Part shown: in pieces, positions 1 through 9,033 of the stretch
Layout of the letters: the number at the start of each line of letters is the position of its first letter
How positions within the stretch are numbered: position 1 is the first letter of the stretch
Assembly: GCF_009765375.1 (NCBI RefSeq)
Contig: NZ_VTOK01000002.1
Coordinates: 248,001 to 312,000 of the forward strand
Origin: Alteribacillus sp. YIM 98480
GTDB taxonomy: Bacteria; Bacillota; Bacilli; Bacillales; Marinococcaceae
Length of the DNA stretch: 64,000 nt
Reading direction: 5' to 3'
Notes under the pieces: generated by a model
Database searches by the model: none
Told to the model about the DNA's origin: nothing
What the model saw: only the letters and a program-made list of their open reading frames with translations
Translations under genes and position numbers: made by a program

Positions 1-530
1 ATGTTAGTGATGCGGCAGCTTCTTGGCAGAGTAAAGAAAAAAAATTGGAAATCATGAAAGACAGCAGAACAGGATCTGCTGCTGTCTGGACAACGGTTTT
101 ATTACTTGGCGGCCGATTTCTATTTGTTTTATTTGTCCTTCAAACGGATGTTTTGGCCGCATGGTTCCTTCTAATCCTTATTCCTGTTTTAACTCGCACC
201 GCAATGGGACATTTAATTATTGCAGCCCCGCTTGCTAAAAATAATGGGCTGGCTTCTTGGTTTAGAAAGGAATCTAAAAAGTATGATACTTGGATTGTTA
301 TTTTCATATGCGCTTTATTGATTAGTTTTCTATTTATACTTCAATCTGATTTTTTAGCGGCCGGGTTGTTTATTACAGCAATAGTTATAGTTGTATACTG
401 GCTTGCACGATATTTATTTTTCTCTATGTTTGGAGGCATTAATGGTGACATGGCTGGAGCACTATGTGAGGGGATGGAAACAGTAATATGGTTGAGCAGC
501 GCATTGTATATTTCTTACGTCATGGTATGA
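1..530 (+). CDS. cobS: Adenosylcobinamide-GDP ribazoletransferase, C-terminal part
   Basis: Membrane enzyme that joins alpha-ribazole to adenosylcobinamide-GDP in the last step of cobalamin assembly. The reading frame is open from base 3, so the gene starts outside the window. Visible are the CobS-type segment with DAAASWQSKEKKLEIMKDSR (bases 9-68) and then several hydrophobic helices to the stop. An internal ATG at 45 is in the middle of the conserved domain and is not the start. The end overlaps the following phosphatase gene by 43 bases, so the two are translationally coupled. Confidence is high for the family; the N-terminal half cannot be judged. Confidence 0.88.
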   Translation, partial: VSDAAASWQSKEKKLEIMKDSRTGSAAVWTTVLLLGGRFLFVLFVLQTDVLAAWFLLILIPVLTRTAMGHLIIAAPLAKNNGLASWFRKESKKYDTWIVIFICALLISFLFILQSDFLAAGLFITAIVIVVYWLARYLFFSMFGGINGDMAGALCEGMETVIWLSSALYISYVMV

Positions 531-1096
531 CAAGCAGTAATTTTCATAAACAGTATTGCGGCTGGTCAAACCCTCCGTTATTAAAATCAGAGGTGGAACG
601 ATTGAAATGTTATGCATGGCGCGTGTTGGTAGACGAGGTGTGGTGCAGCGATCTGTTAAGAGCGGTACATACAGCAGATTTATTATTTCCCAATGCCTCG
701 TTACGTAGTATAAAAAGCTTAAGGGAAATACATTTTGGAGATTTTGAAGGAAAAACATATAAAGAATTGAAAGAGAACAGTGAATACCAAGCCTGGCTGG
801 AGGATTTTTTTCATACTGCTCCAAAAAATGGAGAAAGTTTAACAGCTTTTAGAAAACGTATTCAATATGGATGGGAAAAAGTAACGCAAAGCAAACAAAA
901 ATCAATTGCGGTTGTTACGCATAGTGGGTGGATCAGAGAATGGTGCCGACTTTACATCTCTGAGAGTAAAGCAAACTGCTTATGGAATATACCGTATGGC
1001 GGGGGAGTGGCTGCAAGATTTGAAATGAAAGGAGGAGATTGGCATTGTATTTCATTACAGGAGGTGCGTTTAACGGAAAAAAAAGATGGGTTTTAA
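488..1096 (+). CDS. Histidine phosphatase family protein, probable alpha-ribazole phosphatase
   Basis: A 202-residue phosphoglycerate-mutase-fold phosphatase. The catalytic motif FLRHGMTSSN lies at residues 9-18, an acidic FGDFEG stretch near 78, and the second active-site histidine in VVTHSGWIREW near 142. Placed between cobS and cobalamin genes, it most likely removes the 5' phosphate of alpha-ribazole-5'-P (CobC role); the family alone would also allow other small phosphoesters. The ATG at 488 follows a purine-rich GAGGGGATGG about 12 bases upstream and overlaps the cobS end. The role is inferred from context; the fold is seen directly. Confidence 0.8.
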   Translation: MVEQRIVYFLRHGMTSSNFHKQYCGWSNPPLLKSEVERLKCYAWRVLVDEVWCSDLLRAVHTADLLFPNASLRSIKSLREIHFGDFEGKTYKELKENSEYQAWLEDFFHTAPKNGESLTAFRKRIQYGWEKVTQSKQKSIAVVTHSGWIREWCRLYISESKANCLWNIPYGGGVAARFEMKGGDWHCISLQEVRLTEKKDGF

Positions 1097-1485
1097 CGAA
1101 ATACTCGTATGATGTGAATGATGACTGTAAATGGTATCACTGTTATACGGAAAAAAACAAATATATTATGACCCTGCCCTATTCAAAAGAAAGTACATTA
1201 GTGATAGAAGGAATAGAGAAAAGTTTGGAAGAATATTTAAAGAATGGTCATGGCACAGCAAAAGATTTTTACGATAGATACTTATTAAAGTTATTAACAT
1301 GGGAACAGCAAGATGAGAAAAGAAAACTTATTATTATAGGTACGGATATGACAAAGGGAATTGTACCAATCGATAAAGATGTCAGGCATTTTCGAGATGA
1401 ATTGGGGCGTCTTTATCAAAAGCTTGTACAGATGGCTGATGACACCATTATTGTATGGTTTGGACTGGGGCAATCATTATCCTAG
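1045..1485 (+). CDS. CobU-like P-loop protein, reduced
   Basis: About 146 residues resembling adenosylcobinamide kinase/guanylyltransferase. The Walker A stretch ITGGAFNGKK is at the N terminus, and the C terminus keeps the CobU-type block GIVPIDKDVRHFRDELGR, where the family reads GxGIVP...RxFRDxxGxxNQ. The HRxxRP segment carrying the guanylylated histidine in CobU is not visible, and the protein is shorter than usual CobU (~180). TTG at 1045 is chosen because GGAGGA at 1031-1036 stands 8 bases before it and it starts directly at the P-loop strand; TTG at 1039 is too close. It overlaps the phosphatase gene by 52 bases. It could be a kinase-only or degraded enzyme. Confidence 0.65.
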   Translation: MYFITGGAFNGKKRWVLTKYSYDVNDDCKWYHCYTEKNKYIMTLPYSKESTLVIEGIEKSLEEYLKNGHGTAKDFYDRYLLKLLTWEQQDEKRKLIIIGTDMTKGIVPIDKDVRHFRDELGRLYQKLVQMADDTIIVWFGLGQSLS

Positions 1486-1498
1486 GGGAGGAATTATG

Positions 1499-2080
1499 AT
1501 GAGACTATATACAAAAAGCGGCGACAAAGGCAAGACTAGTATAATAGGCGGAAGAAGAGATAAAGACCATATAAGAGTAGAAGCTTATGGCACGTGTGAT
1601 GAATTAAATGCGTTTGTAGCAAAAGCATCGGCAGCACTTGATAAAAATGTGTTTCCTGACATTCAACCTGAACTAATAAAAATCCAGCATGAATTATTTG
1701 ACTGCGGAAGCGATCTTGCTAATATTAAAAAAGATAGAGAATTTAAAGTCAAAGAAAGTATGATTACTTTTTTAGAAGAACGTATTGATGAATATATTAA
1801 AGAGCCGCCAGAATTGGAACGTTTTATACTGCCAGGAGGATCTCCTGAAGCAGCTGATATGCATGTGTGCAGAACAGTGGTAAGAAGAGCAGAACGAGTA
1901 ACAGCAGCGCTTATGAAAGAAGAAGAAATCAATAACGAAGTCTTCAAGTATTTAAACCGGTTATCAGATTACTTTTTTGCAGCAGCGAGGGTTGTCAATT
2001 ATCGGCTGAACGTAGCAGATGTAGAATATGAAAGAAGTGCTGTCGTATTTCGGTCTCCCAAAAAAAAGAAACAAGAATAG
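1499..2080 (+). CDS. yvqK: ATP:cob(I)alamin adenosyltransferase, PduO type
   Basis: Transfers the adenosyl group of ATP to cob(I)alamin to form coenzyme B12. The 193-residue protein begins MRLYTKSGDKGKTS, the ATP-binding N terminus of the PduO family, followed by GGRRDKDHIRVEAYGTCDELNA and the later signatures FILPGG and CRTVVRRAER. Its length equals that of B. subtilis YvqK. The second of two adjacent ATGs (1499) lies 7 bases after GGAGG at 1487-1491 and is preferred over 1496. Last gene of the cobalamin cluster, followed by a hairpin terminator. Confidence 0.92.
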   Translation: MRLYTKSGDKGKTSIIGGRRDKDHIRVEAYGTCDELNAFVAKASAALDKNVFPDIQPELIKIQHELFDCGSDLANIKKDREFKVKESMITFLEERIDEYIKEPPELERFILPGGSPEAADMHVCRTVVRRAERVTAALMKEEEINNEVFKYLNRLSDYFFAAARVVNYRLNVADVEYERSAVVFRSPKKKKQE

Positions 2081-2093
2081 TTTTAAAGATTGC

Positions 2094-2121
2094 AAGCTTT
2101 CCCATCCATTCGGGAAAGCTT
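2094..2121 (+). terminator. Terminator after the cobalamin operon
   Basis: AAGCTTTCCC (2094-2103) and GGGAAAGCTT (2112-2121) form a perfect 10-bp stem with an 8-base loop, followed by TCTTATGTTTT. The T-run is interrupted, so termination may be partial. Confidence 0.6.
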
Positions 2122-2170
2122 TCTTATGTTTTAAGAAAATTCGATTTTGCTAAAAGGAAAAATATAAGAA

Positions 2171-2226
2171 AAACTACACTTCCGCTATAGCGACTCGGCG
2201 GCAAGTAGAGGTAGAGTTTTTTCTAA
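2171..2226 (+). repeat. Dispersed hairpin element, copy 1 (degenerate)
   Basis: Reads AAACTAC, then about 15 bases, then ACTCGGCGGCAAG (2193-2205) and GAGTTTTTTCTAA (2214-2226). The same word order recurs at 11598, 28610 and, partly, 28688 and 36201. In this copy the right arm is disturbed, so the stem is only ACTC/GAGT. It lies between the cobalamin operon and the germination operon. Confidence 0.5.
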
Positions 2227-2297
2227 TGGCTAAAAAAGTATAAATATCAAATATTTTCTCATACTAACTGTGACTTTCATATGGAAAGGAGCAGAGT

Positions 2298-3800
2298 ATG
2301 AATTTTTTTAAGCGAAAAAAAAGTTTTCAAGCAGCTTCACCGAAATCAAAAAATTTATCGGAGTGGCTTTCTGCTCTTTCTGATGGAAATGAAGATTTCA
2401 TGGAAGAAATAATTGAAACGCCTTATGGAAATATAAAGATTTGTTACTATACTACGCTTATCGACCACCAACGTTTGAATGTCGATTTTTTGCAGCCTCT
2501 GAAAACAACACCGTGGAGAACCTATAAAGACATTCAGCGAAATATATACGTAGACGATACAGCAGTCACCAATGATATCCCTACTACTAATGAAAGGCTG
2601 TTACAAGGATTTGCAGCATGTCAGCTTCCTGATCGAAAAGAAGAAGTGCTGTTAATTAACGCACCAGCTGATGTGCAAAGAGAGGTTAGTATTCCCGAAA
2701 CAGAATTTAGTGTAATCGGTCCACAGGAAGCTTTTGTAGAAAAATTAGAGACGAATATTTTTTTAATACGAAAACGGCTGCCTATTGAAGATTTGCGGAT
2801 TCGAAAGTTGAAAATAGGGACACTCTCCAGTACAGAAACAGCTGTTTTTTATATAGATGGAATCGCCGATCAAGAAAATGTGAACACAATTATCCAACGG
2901 CTTAAGGAAGTAAATTTTGATGACGTGTTAGGCGCTAATGCGCTGGCACAAATGATCCAGGATCATTCTTATACAGTATTTCCACAATTTGTCAATACTG
3001 AAAGACCCGATCGGGTGGCTGCTTCATTAGCAGAAGGTAAAGTAGTTTTTATGAGCAACGGGTCTCCACAGGCAATTATTGGACCATCTACATTAGTTGA
3101 ATTATTTTCATCTCTTGAAGATTATTATCTTCCATGGCATATTGCCTCTTTTGTACGTATGCTCCGTTTATTTTCTGTCGGTTTTTCTATTCTGGCTACT
3201 CCTGTTTATGTAGCCGTGCTCACATATCATTACGAAATGATTCCAAAAGATTTACTTTCTACGTTAATAGCTTCTCGTAGCAATATTCCATTTCCACCGC
3301 TGATAGAAGCGTTGTTTTTGGAATTTACGATTGAACTTTTAAGAGAGGCAGGTGCTAGACTGCCGACAAAAGTAGGCCAAACGATTGGTATTGTTGGCGG
3401 TATTGTAATCGGGCAGGCTTCTGTTGAAGCTGGCTTAACAAGTAATATTTTGTTAATTGTTGTAGCGCTTGCTGCTCTTGCTTCTTTTACAACACCAGTT
3501 TATCAGATGGGTAACACAGTTCGTATTATAAGATTTCCATTTATTGTAATGTCAGCAATGTTTGGAGCAATTGGTATTGCTTTAATGCTCGCTTTTGTCA
3601 TTGCTCATTTAATTCGTCTTGAATCATTAGGGCGTCCTTATTTAGCACCTTTTTATCCGCTGCGTTTCACAGATTGGAAAGATACATTTGTACGCTTGCC
3701 CTATAATATGTTTCAGCAGCGTCCACAGCAAATGCGCCCAAAATCAAAGGCAAGAAAAAAAGCTTCCAAAACACAGAAAAATAAGGATATTGATGAATGA
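2298..3800 (+). CDS. Spore germination protein, GerA family (receptor A subunit)
   Basis: First subunit of a nutrient germinant receptor in the spore inner membrane. The 500-residue protein has a soluble N-terminal domain of about 280 residues, including the GerA-typical LEDLRIRKLKIG-like stretch (here IEDLRIRKLKIG) and MIQDHSYTVFPQ. A membrane domain follows with several helices (about 285-430, containing EALFLEFTIELLREAGARLP), and then a very basic C-terminal tail. ATG at 2298 follows GGAAAGGAG. Co-transcribed with the B and C subunits. The germinant cannot be predicted; paralogs GerA, GerB and GerK are not distinguishable here. Confidence 0.95.
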   Translation: MNFFKRKKSFQAASPKSKNLSEWLSALSDGNEDFMEEIIETPYGNIKICYYTTLIDHQRLNVDFLQPLKTTPWRTYKDIQRNIYVDDTAVTNDIPTTNERLLQGFAACQLPDRKEEVLLINAPADVQREVSIPETEFSVIGPQEAFVEKLETNIFLIRKRLPIEDLRIRKLKIGTLSSTETAVFYIDGIADQENVNTIIQRLKEVNFDDVLGANALAQMIQDHSYTVFPQFVNTERPDRVAASLAEGKVVFMSNGSPQAIIGPSTLVELFSSLEDYYLPWHIASFVRMLRLFSVGFSILATPVYVAVLTYHYEMIPKDLLSTLIASRSNIPFPPLIEALFLEFTIELLREAGARLPTKVGQTIGIVGGIVIGQASVEAGLTSNILLIVVALAALASFTTPVYQMGNTVRIIRFPFIVMSAMFGAIGIALMLAFVIAHLIRLESLGRPYLAPFYPLRFTDWKDTFVRLPYNMFQQRPQQMRPKSKARKKASKTQKNKDIDE

Positions 3801-3828
3801 CAGATAGAAATAAAGGGAGGAACAGAAA

Positions 3829-4926
3829 ATGCATTCGAAAGTAAAAGAGCAATTTCAAGTTTCTCCTCCTATGGTGTTTTTTTTGATACATGCTATGCAG
3901 GTTGGAGTAGGGATGCTCGGTTTTCAACGAATTGTTGCGAAATACAGCGGCTACGATAGCTGGATAGCAGTACTTATTGCAGGAGTACTAATCTCTATTC
4001 TTATAAGTATGATGTATTTTGTATTAAAAACGAATCATAACGATATTATTGAAATCCATCGCAACCTTTTTGGCAAATGGGCAGGTGGAGTATTAAGCCT
4101 AATTATAATTCTGTATTTTTATGCGCTTGGGATTCTTGTTATAAGAACATATATTGAAGTTATTCAAGTTTGGGTGTTTGAAGATATGCCTACTTGGATT
4201 TTAGCATTATTAGCTGGTTATTTTTTTTATTATGTAATTGAAGGCGGCTTTCGAACAGTGACCGGCCTCTGTGTAGCAGGAGTTTTTATTCCTTCTATAT
4301 TATTTTTTGTTCTATTAATGCCTCTTCAATATGCAGATTTTTTAAACTTTCTGCCGGTATGGAAACATTCTGTGAAAAATATTCTTTTAGGTGCGAGAGA
4401 AACGACACTCACATATTTAGGTTTTGAACTGCTGCTCTTATTTTATCCATTTATAAAGGACGGGCAGCGTTCTCAAAAATGGGCTCAGCTTGGCCACTGG
4501 GCCAGTGTGTTTGTTTATACGCTGTTAATGTTTGTAACTTTGTCTTTTTTTAGTGAAGGTCAATTAGACATGACAATATGGCCTACTTTGACTCTTCTAA
4601 AAGTTATTGAATTTCCTTTTATCGAACGATTTGAATATTTAGGGATATCACTATGGCTTATTATTGTTATCCCTAACATTGCTATGGCATTTTGGGGAGC
4701 AAGCAGAGGTGTAAAGCGATTGTTTTCTATAAAACAGCGTTACGTCATTATTGTCATGATGATTGTGATGGTCTTTATCCTTCCACCGCTCGACAATCGC
4801 CAAGCTGTAAATACATTAAACGATATTATTTCACAAATTGGATTTTGGGTAATAGTAGCTTATATTACATTCATATATATTGTTCAATTTATTGTTCAAA
4901 AAATAGGAAGGAAGCGGAGTTCATGA
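3829..4926 (+). CDS. Spore germination protein, GerB family permease-like subunit
   Basis: B subunit of the germinant receptor, a member of the amino acid permease superfamily thought to hold the germinant-binding pocket. 365 residues with about ten hydrophobic segments; the N-terminal region QVSPPMVFFLIHAMQVGVGMLG is typical of GerB proteins. The start follows AAGGGAGGAAC, 28 bases after the A subunit. Its stop overlaps the start of the C subunit (ATGA at 4923-4926), indicating coupled translation. High confidence for the family. Confidence 0.95.
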   Translation: MHSKVKEQFQVSPPMVFFLIHAMQVGVGMLGFQRIVAKYSGYDSWIAVLIAGVLISILISMMYFVLKTNHNDIIEIHRNLFGKWAGGVLSLIIILYFYALGILVIRTYIEVIQVWVFEDMPTWILALLAGYFFYYVIEGGFRTVTGLCVAGVFIPSILFFVLLMPLQYADFLNFLPVWKHSVKNILLGARETTLTYLGFELLLLFYPFIKDGQRSQKWAQLGHWASVFVYTLLMFVTLSFFSEGQLDMTIWPTLTLLKVIEFPFIERFEYLGISLWLIIVIPNIAMAFWGASRGVKRLFSIKQRYVIIVMMIVMVFILPPLDNRQAVNTLNDIISQIGFWVIVAYITFIYIVQFIVQKIGRKRSS

Positions 4927-6020
4927 AGAAAAAAAAATTTATATCCTTATCCGTTCTTATCTTATTAACTGGATGTCTTGATACTCAAATTATCGATGAA
5001 ATTCTATTAATACAAACAGTAGGTATTGATAAGCATGAAGAAAACAAACTCAAATATACGGTTACCTATCCATTTTTTTTAGAACAAGGCGAAGAAAGTA
5101 CACTAAATATGGAGCAGCTCTCTGTTATTTCAGAAACAACCGAAGAAGCACGCAGTCTTTTGAACACTAGGGCGCAGCAGCCGCTTAGATATGGTCAAGT
5201 AAGAGTTATTATGTTCGGCAAAGAGGTAGCAGAAGAAGGATTAGAGAAATACGTCAAATCTTTTTATCGTAATCCAAGAATAGGCAGTCAAATTTTTTTA
5301 TCGCTTGCAGAAGGAAAAACAGAAGAAATTTTAAGACTGAAAGGAGAAAAACAGCAGCGTATAGGTATGTATTTTTCAGACCTTATTGAGCAGAATATCG
5401 AGTTTGAGAATATACCAGAAACGAACATGCATCTTTTTTTGTTTGATTTGTACAGCGACGGTAAAGATGCCATTTTGCCGTTAATAACAAAAGAAGGAGA
5501 AGAGCCTAAGTTAATTGGTACGGCATTGTTTGATTTTGATCGTTACATCGATAATATCGACTTAAATGAGACCTACATTTTCAAGCAATTACGAGACGGC
5601 AGTGAGGGTGGAACTAGCCAATTTATGGTAGAGCATGAAGGGAAAAAAGAGTACGTTGTAATCGAAAATGTGTTTACCGACGTCCAGTATAAAGAAAAAA
5701 AACGAACCCCCTATCCTGAATATGATATTCAGGTGGAAATCCAAGGAGAGATTACTGATAATACTGGTAATATCGATCTGAATGATTCTAATCAAGTTAC
5801 AAAAATAGAGGAATCTGTAGGAAAGCAGATTAAAACAGAAAGTGAGAAATTAATAAAGAGATTTCAGGAATTAAAAGTTGATCCTTTAGGGTTTGGTGAA
5901 AAGTATAGAAGTAAGACAAGAAATTGGAAACCAAATGAATGGAAAGAAAATATTTATCCTCAAACAAAATCGAATGTAAAAGTAGACTTAGAAATTTTAC
6001 AATCTGGAGCCATTGAGTAA
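4923..6020 (+). CDS. Spore germination lipoprotein, GerC family
   Basis: C subunit of the germinant receptor, a lipoprotein anchored to the inner spore membrane. A short signal with lipobox LLTGC ends at residue 17; the mature part begins with CLDTQIIDEILLIQTVGIDK, the family's conserved opening. Length 365 is normal. ATG at 4923 overlaps the GerB-family stop codon and follows GGAAGGAAGCGGAG. The domain after residue 200 is also typical of Ger(x)C proteins. No terminator is obvious after the gene. Confidence 0.94.
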   Translation: MKKKKFISLSVLILLTGCLDTQIIDEILLIQTVGIDKHEENKLKYTVTYPFFLEQGEESTLNMEQLSVISETTEEARSLLNTRAQQPLRYGQVRVIMFGKEVAEEGLEKYVKSFYRNPRIGSQIFLSLAEGKTEEILRLKGEKQQRIGMYFSDLIEQNIEFENIPETNMHLFLFDLYSDGKDAILPLITKEGEEPKLIGTALFDFDRYIDNIDLNETYIFKQLRDGSEGGTSQFMVEHEGKKEYVVIENVFTDVQYKEKKRTPYPEYDIQVEIQGEITDNTGNIDLNDSNQVTKIEESVGKQIKTESEKLIKRFQELKVDPLGFGEKYRSKTRNWKPNEWKENIYPQTKSNVKVDLEILQSGAIE

Positions 6021-6093
6021 ACAAATCAGTTACACATAAGTAATACAAGCTTTCATAAGGTAAATATGTGATGATTTATAAGTGGAGGCAGAT

Positions 6094-6783
6094 ATGAATT
6101 ATTTGAGACGGTTTGTTATTGTAGGGATTTTTTCTGTTGTCCTGTTTCTCATTTACTTATTTATTGGTGTGTCGGCCACATATGCAAGTGAAGGTGAATA
6201 TATTTGGCCGGTACATGGGGAATTAAGTGACACATTTGGTACAAGAGATGGAACACATTACGGAATTGATATAGCTGTAGAGAAGGGTACAAAAGTATAC
6301 GCTGTAAAAAGAGGTGAGATAGTAAAATCCTATTTATCATCTTCTTACGGCAATGTCATTATTGTTGCGCATGCAGATAATGAGGAAACGTTGTATGCAC
6401 ACTTAGATAAAAGGTTAAAAGATGAAGGAGATTCGGTTAAACAAGGGGACGTGATCGGAACAATAGGCACTACTGGCCATTCCACGGGACCACACTTGCA
6501 TTTTGAGTTGCACGAAAATGAATGGAGAGAAGATAAAAAATTTGCAGAAGATCCTTTAACGGTCTTAAATACTGCTTCGTTAAAGGAAGGATATTCGACG
6601 GAAGTGAGGTCACGTGATACCAATAGAAAGGAGAGATCAAGTGGAAAAAAGTATAAAGTTCAATCTGGTGATACTCTTTGGGAAATAGCAAAACAATACG
6701 GTACTTCTGTTGAAGTTTTGATGCAGTCAAATAAACTTAATGATTCTGTTATTCACACAGGACAATTATTAATCCTGCCTTAA
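6094..6783 (+). CDS. M23 metallopeptidase with C-terminal LysM domain
   Basis: Predicted cell-wall endopeptidase of 229 residues. A membrane anchor or signal at 7-30 is followed by an M23 (LytM) domain at about 36-155 with zinc ligands H55 and D59 (HYGID), H103, and the HLH pair H134/H136. A basic linker leads to one LysM peptidoglycan-binding domain at 186-229 (KVQSGDTLWEIAKQYG). The ATG at 6094 follows GGAGG at 6084-6088. Located after the germination operon, so a role in spore or cortex wall remodelling is possible but unproven. Confidence 0.9.
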   Translation: MNYLRRFVIVGIFSVVLFLIYLFIGVSATYASEGEYIWPVHGELSDTFGTRDGTHYGIDIAVEKGTKVYAVKRGEIVKSYLSSSYGNVIIVAHADNEETLYAHLDKRLKDEGDSVKQGDVIGTIGTTGHSTGPHLHFELHENEWREDKKFAEDPLTVLNTASLKEGYSTEVRSRDTNRKERSSGKKYKVQSGDTLWEIAKQYGTSVEVLMQSNKLNDSVIHTGQLLILP

Positions 6784-6843
6784 ACGTTCGCAGCAAAAAA
6801 TATGATAAAATGTTAGAAGCATAAAATAAAGGAAGATAAATCG

Positions 6844-7248
6844 ATGAATTATCAGACAAACCAAGCCATTTATATTGACACGTCCTTTTTGATTTGGCTT
6901 AACAAACAGAGTGGCGGGCACCAGGAAGAATGGATGCTTGACGGATTTTTGTTTGTGTTAAAAAAATTATCACTACATCAGCAAATTAGGCTGGATCGGG
7001 ATGGACACCTTCACCGGCGGTTTTGGAAAGGAATGGAACAAGTTTTTCAAAGACAGTTATTAACGAAAAGTAAAAAACCAAAAGATGTGTTTTATTATCA
7101 ATTTATTGAGATGATCGCTGTCAAAGAGGGATGGATAGAAAAAGGCAGCCATTACGCGTCTATTACATCCCACGGACGTGAGTTTTTAGATTTGCCAAGA
7201 CGAATGCAATGGAATCATATTCTTAGATACATATGGCCCGAAAAATAA
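6844..7248 (+). CDS. Hypothetical protein, basic, 134 residues
   Basis: Not recognised. The protein is rich in aromatic and basic residues, has no signal or membrane segment, and ends in a stretch (GREFLDLPRRMQWNHILRYIWPEK) that looks like a winged-helix or replication-arrest-type fold only in a general way. An AAGGAAG site precedes ATG 6844. It has its own strong terminator shared with the convergent serA. Coding is supported by the RBS, the length and the clean placement between neighbours. Confidence 0.7.
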   Translation: MNYQTNQAIYIDTSFLIWLNKQSGGHQEEWMLDGFLFVLKKLSLHQQIRLDRDGHLHRRFWKGMEQVFQRQLLTKSKKPKDVFYYQFIEMIAVKEGWIEKGSHYASITSHGREFLDLPRRMQWNHILRYIWPEK

Positions 7249-7282
7249 AGAATCCCTATGTTCAAATGCATAGGGATTCTTT
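7247..7282. terminator. Bidirectional terminator between the 6844 gene and serA
   Basis: AAAGAATCCCTATG (7247-7260) and CATAGGGATTCTTT (7269-7282) make a perfect 14-bp stem with loop TTCAAATG and A/T-rich flanks on both sides, serving the two convergent genes. Confidence 0.9.
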
Positions 7283-7287
7283 ATTAT

Positions 7288-8910
7288 TTATACCTCAATT
7301 TTGTCTGCGTGTTTAATTTCGTCAATAGATGTTAAGTCAGCCAGTACCTCTTCATTCGCTTCTTTATCAACAGCAAGCATCATAATAGCGTCTCCGCCTT
7401 CTTCTTTACGGCCTACTTGCATTGTCGCGATATTCACTTGATGTTTTCCAAGAAGCTGTCCCATTTTACCGATTACCCCAGGTTTATCCGTATGTTTAAT
7501 ATAAATTAAATGACCTGTTGGATAAAAGTCGACATTAAAATCATTAATTCGAACAATTCTTGGTCCATATTCTTTTACATACGTTCCATGAATTGTAAAT
7601 GTCCGGTTTTCACCTTGTACTGTAGCTTGAACTAAATTTGAGTAGCCAAGAGCATTCGTCTGATGTTTTTCTCCGTAAGTAATTCCTCGCTCTTTAGCAA
7701 TTAAAGATGCATTTACATCGTTTACCGGAGCATCAATACGGCTCTGTAAAAAGCCTGCAATCAAGGAGCGGGTAAGTACGGATGTCTCTAATTCTGTTAC
7801 TTCACCGCTATAATGTACATCAATATCTTGTACTGGTCCTTTCATGCTTTGAGATAAGATATGCCCCATTTTTTTTGAAAGCTCATAATAAGGCTGAAGG
7901 GTTTCAAATTTCTCTTTAGACATAGCTGGAAGATTTATGGAATTTAATGCCGGCATACCTTTTAAAAACTGCAGTACTTCTTCAGAAACTTGAGCGGCAA
8001 CGTTTAATTGAGCTTCTTTTGTAGATGCAGCAATGTGTGGTGTAGAGATTACCTGGTCAAAATTCAACAGCTCATTGTGTTGGGCAGGCTCTTCTTCAAA
8101 CACATCGAGGGCTGCTCCAGCAACATGGCCATTTTCAAGATAGTGTTTTAAAGCTTCCTCATCAATGATCCCGCCGCGCGCGCAGTTAATGAGAAATACA
8201 CCTTTCTTTGTTTTATTGATGTTCTCCATGCCAAGTAAACCTTTTGTGTCTTTTGTCAGCGGTGTGTGAACTGTAATAATGTCAGCTTCAGTAAATAATT
8301 CTTCAAGCTCAGCGAGGCGGACACCAGATTTTTCAGCTCGTTCTTTGGTTAGAAATGGATCATATACTACTGTAGACATATCAAAGCCGCGTGCACGCTT
8401 TGCAAGTTCGGAACCAATCCGTCCAAAACCAACAATACCGAGAGTTTTTCCACGAAGTTCTGTTCCTTGAAAAGCCTTTCTGTTCCATTCTCCGCCTTTA
8501 ATGGATGCATTAGCTTGGGGTACTTTTCTTGCTAGGGAAATAATCATAGCAAACGTATGCTCAGCTGTGGAGATTGTATTTCCATCTGGAGCGTTAATTA
8601 CTACGATACCGCGCTTTGTTGCAGCCTCAATATCAATATTGTCAACTCCAACCCCTGCACGTGCAATAATTTTTAAACGGTCCATTTTGTCCATTAACTC
8701 AGCTGTTACGGTTGTACCGCTTCTTATGAGGAGCGCGTCATACTCTTCAAGATCGTTTGTTTCATCTACATTCTGCTGTACACATTGCATGTTCTCATTT
8801 TTTAGTAACGGTGCAAGACCTTCTTCGCTCATGGGATCAGATACGAGAACCCGATAAGTCCCATTGATGGTTTTCTCTTCTGCTTTCTCTGCTACTGGCT
8901 GTTGAATCAT
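7288..8910 (-). CDS. serA: D-3-phosphoglycerate dehydrogenase
   Basis: First committed step of serine synthesis: oxidises 3-phosphoglycerate with NAD. 540 residues in the long-form layout: substrate/NAD-binding domain (LGIVGFGRIG, catalytic Arg in NCARGGIIDE, Glu, and His in STPHIAAST), an intervening domain, and a C-terminal ACT domain (HTDKPGVIGKMGQLLG) that usually binds serine. About 12 extra residues precede the usual start. The ATG at 8910 is preceded on the minus strand by AAGGAGT (8921-8927). Controlled by a serine-specific T-box leader upstream. Confidence 0.96.
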   Translation of the reverse strand: MIQQPVAEKAEEKTINGTYRVLVSDPMSEEGLAPLLKNENMQCVQQNVDETNDLEEYDALLIRSGTTVTAELMDKMDRLKIIARAGVGVDNIDIEAATKRGIVVINAPDGNTISTAEHTFAMIISLARKVPQANASIKGGEWNRKAFQGTELRGKTLGIVGFGRIGSELAKRARGFDMSTVVYDPFLTKERAEKSGVRLAELEELFTEADIITVHTPLTKDTKGLLGMENINKTKKGVFLINCARGGIIDEEALKHYLENGHVAGAALDVFEEEPAQHNELLNFDQVISTPHIAASTKEAQLNVAAQVSEEVLQFLKGMPALNSINLPAMSKEKFETLQPYYELSKKMGHILSQSMKGPVQDIDVHYSGEVTELETSVLTRSLIAGFLQSRIDAPVNDVNASLIAKERGITYGEKHQTNALGYSNLVQATVQGENRTFTIHGTYVKEYGPRIVRINDFNVDFYPTGHLIYIKHTDKPGVIGKMGQLLGKHQVNIATMQVGRKEEGGDAIMMLAVDKEANEEVLADLTSIDEIKHADKIEV

Positions 8911-9033
8911 CTAACTCTCCACTCCTTTTTTGTATCTAAAATATGTAAACCAAGTTCCGCCACTTCACTTTTTTATCTAAGTGTGTGTATGGGTCCTGGT
9001 TTATTCGCTTTGTTATTGAAAGCGCTGTAATGT

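Noticed and set aside
462-824. 120-residue minus-strand ORF at the cobS/phosphatase junction
   Set aside because: Opposes two overlapping real genes and has no start signals.
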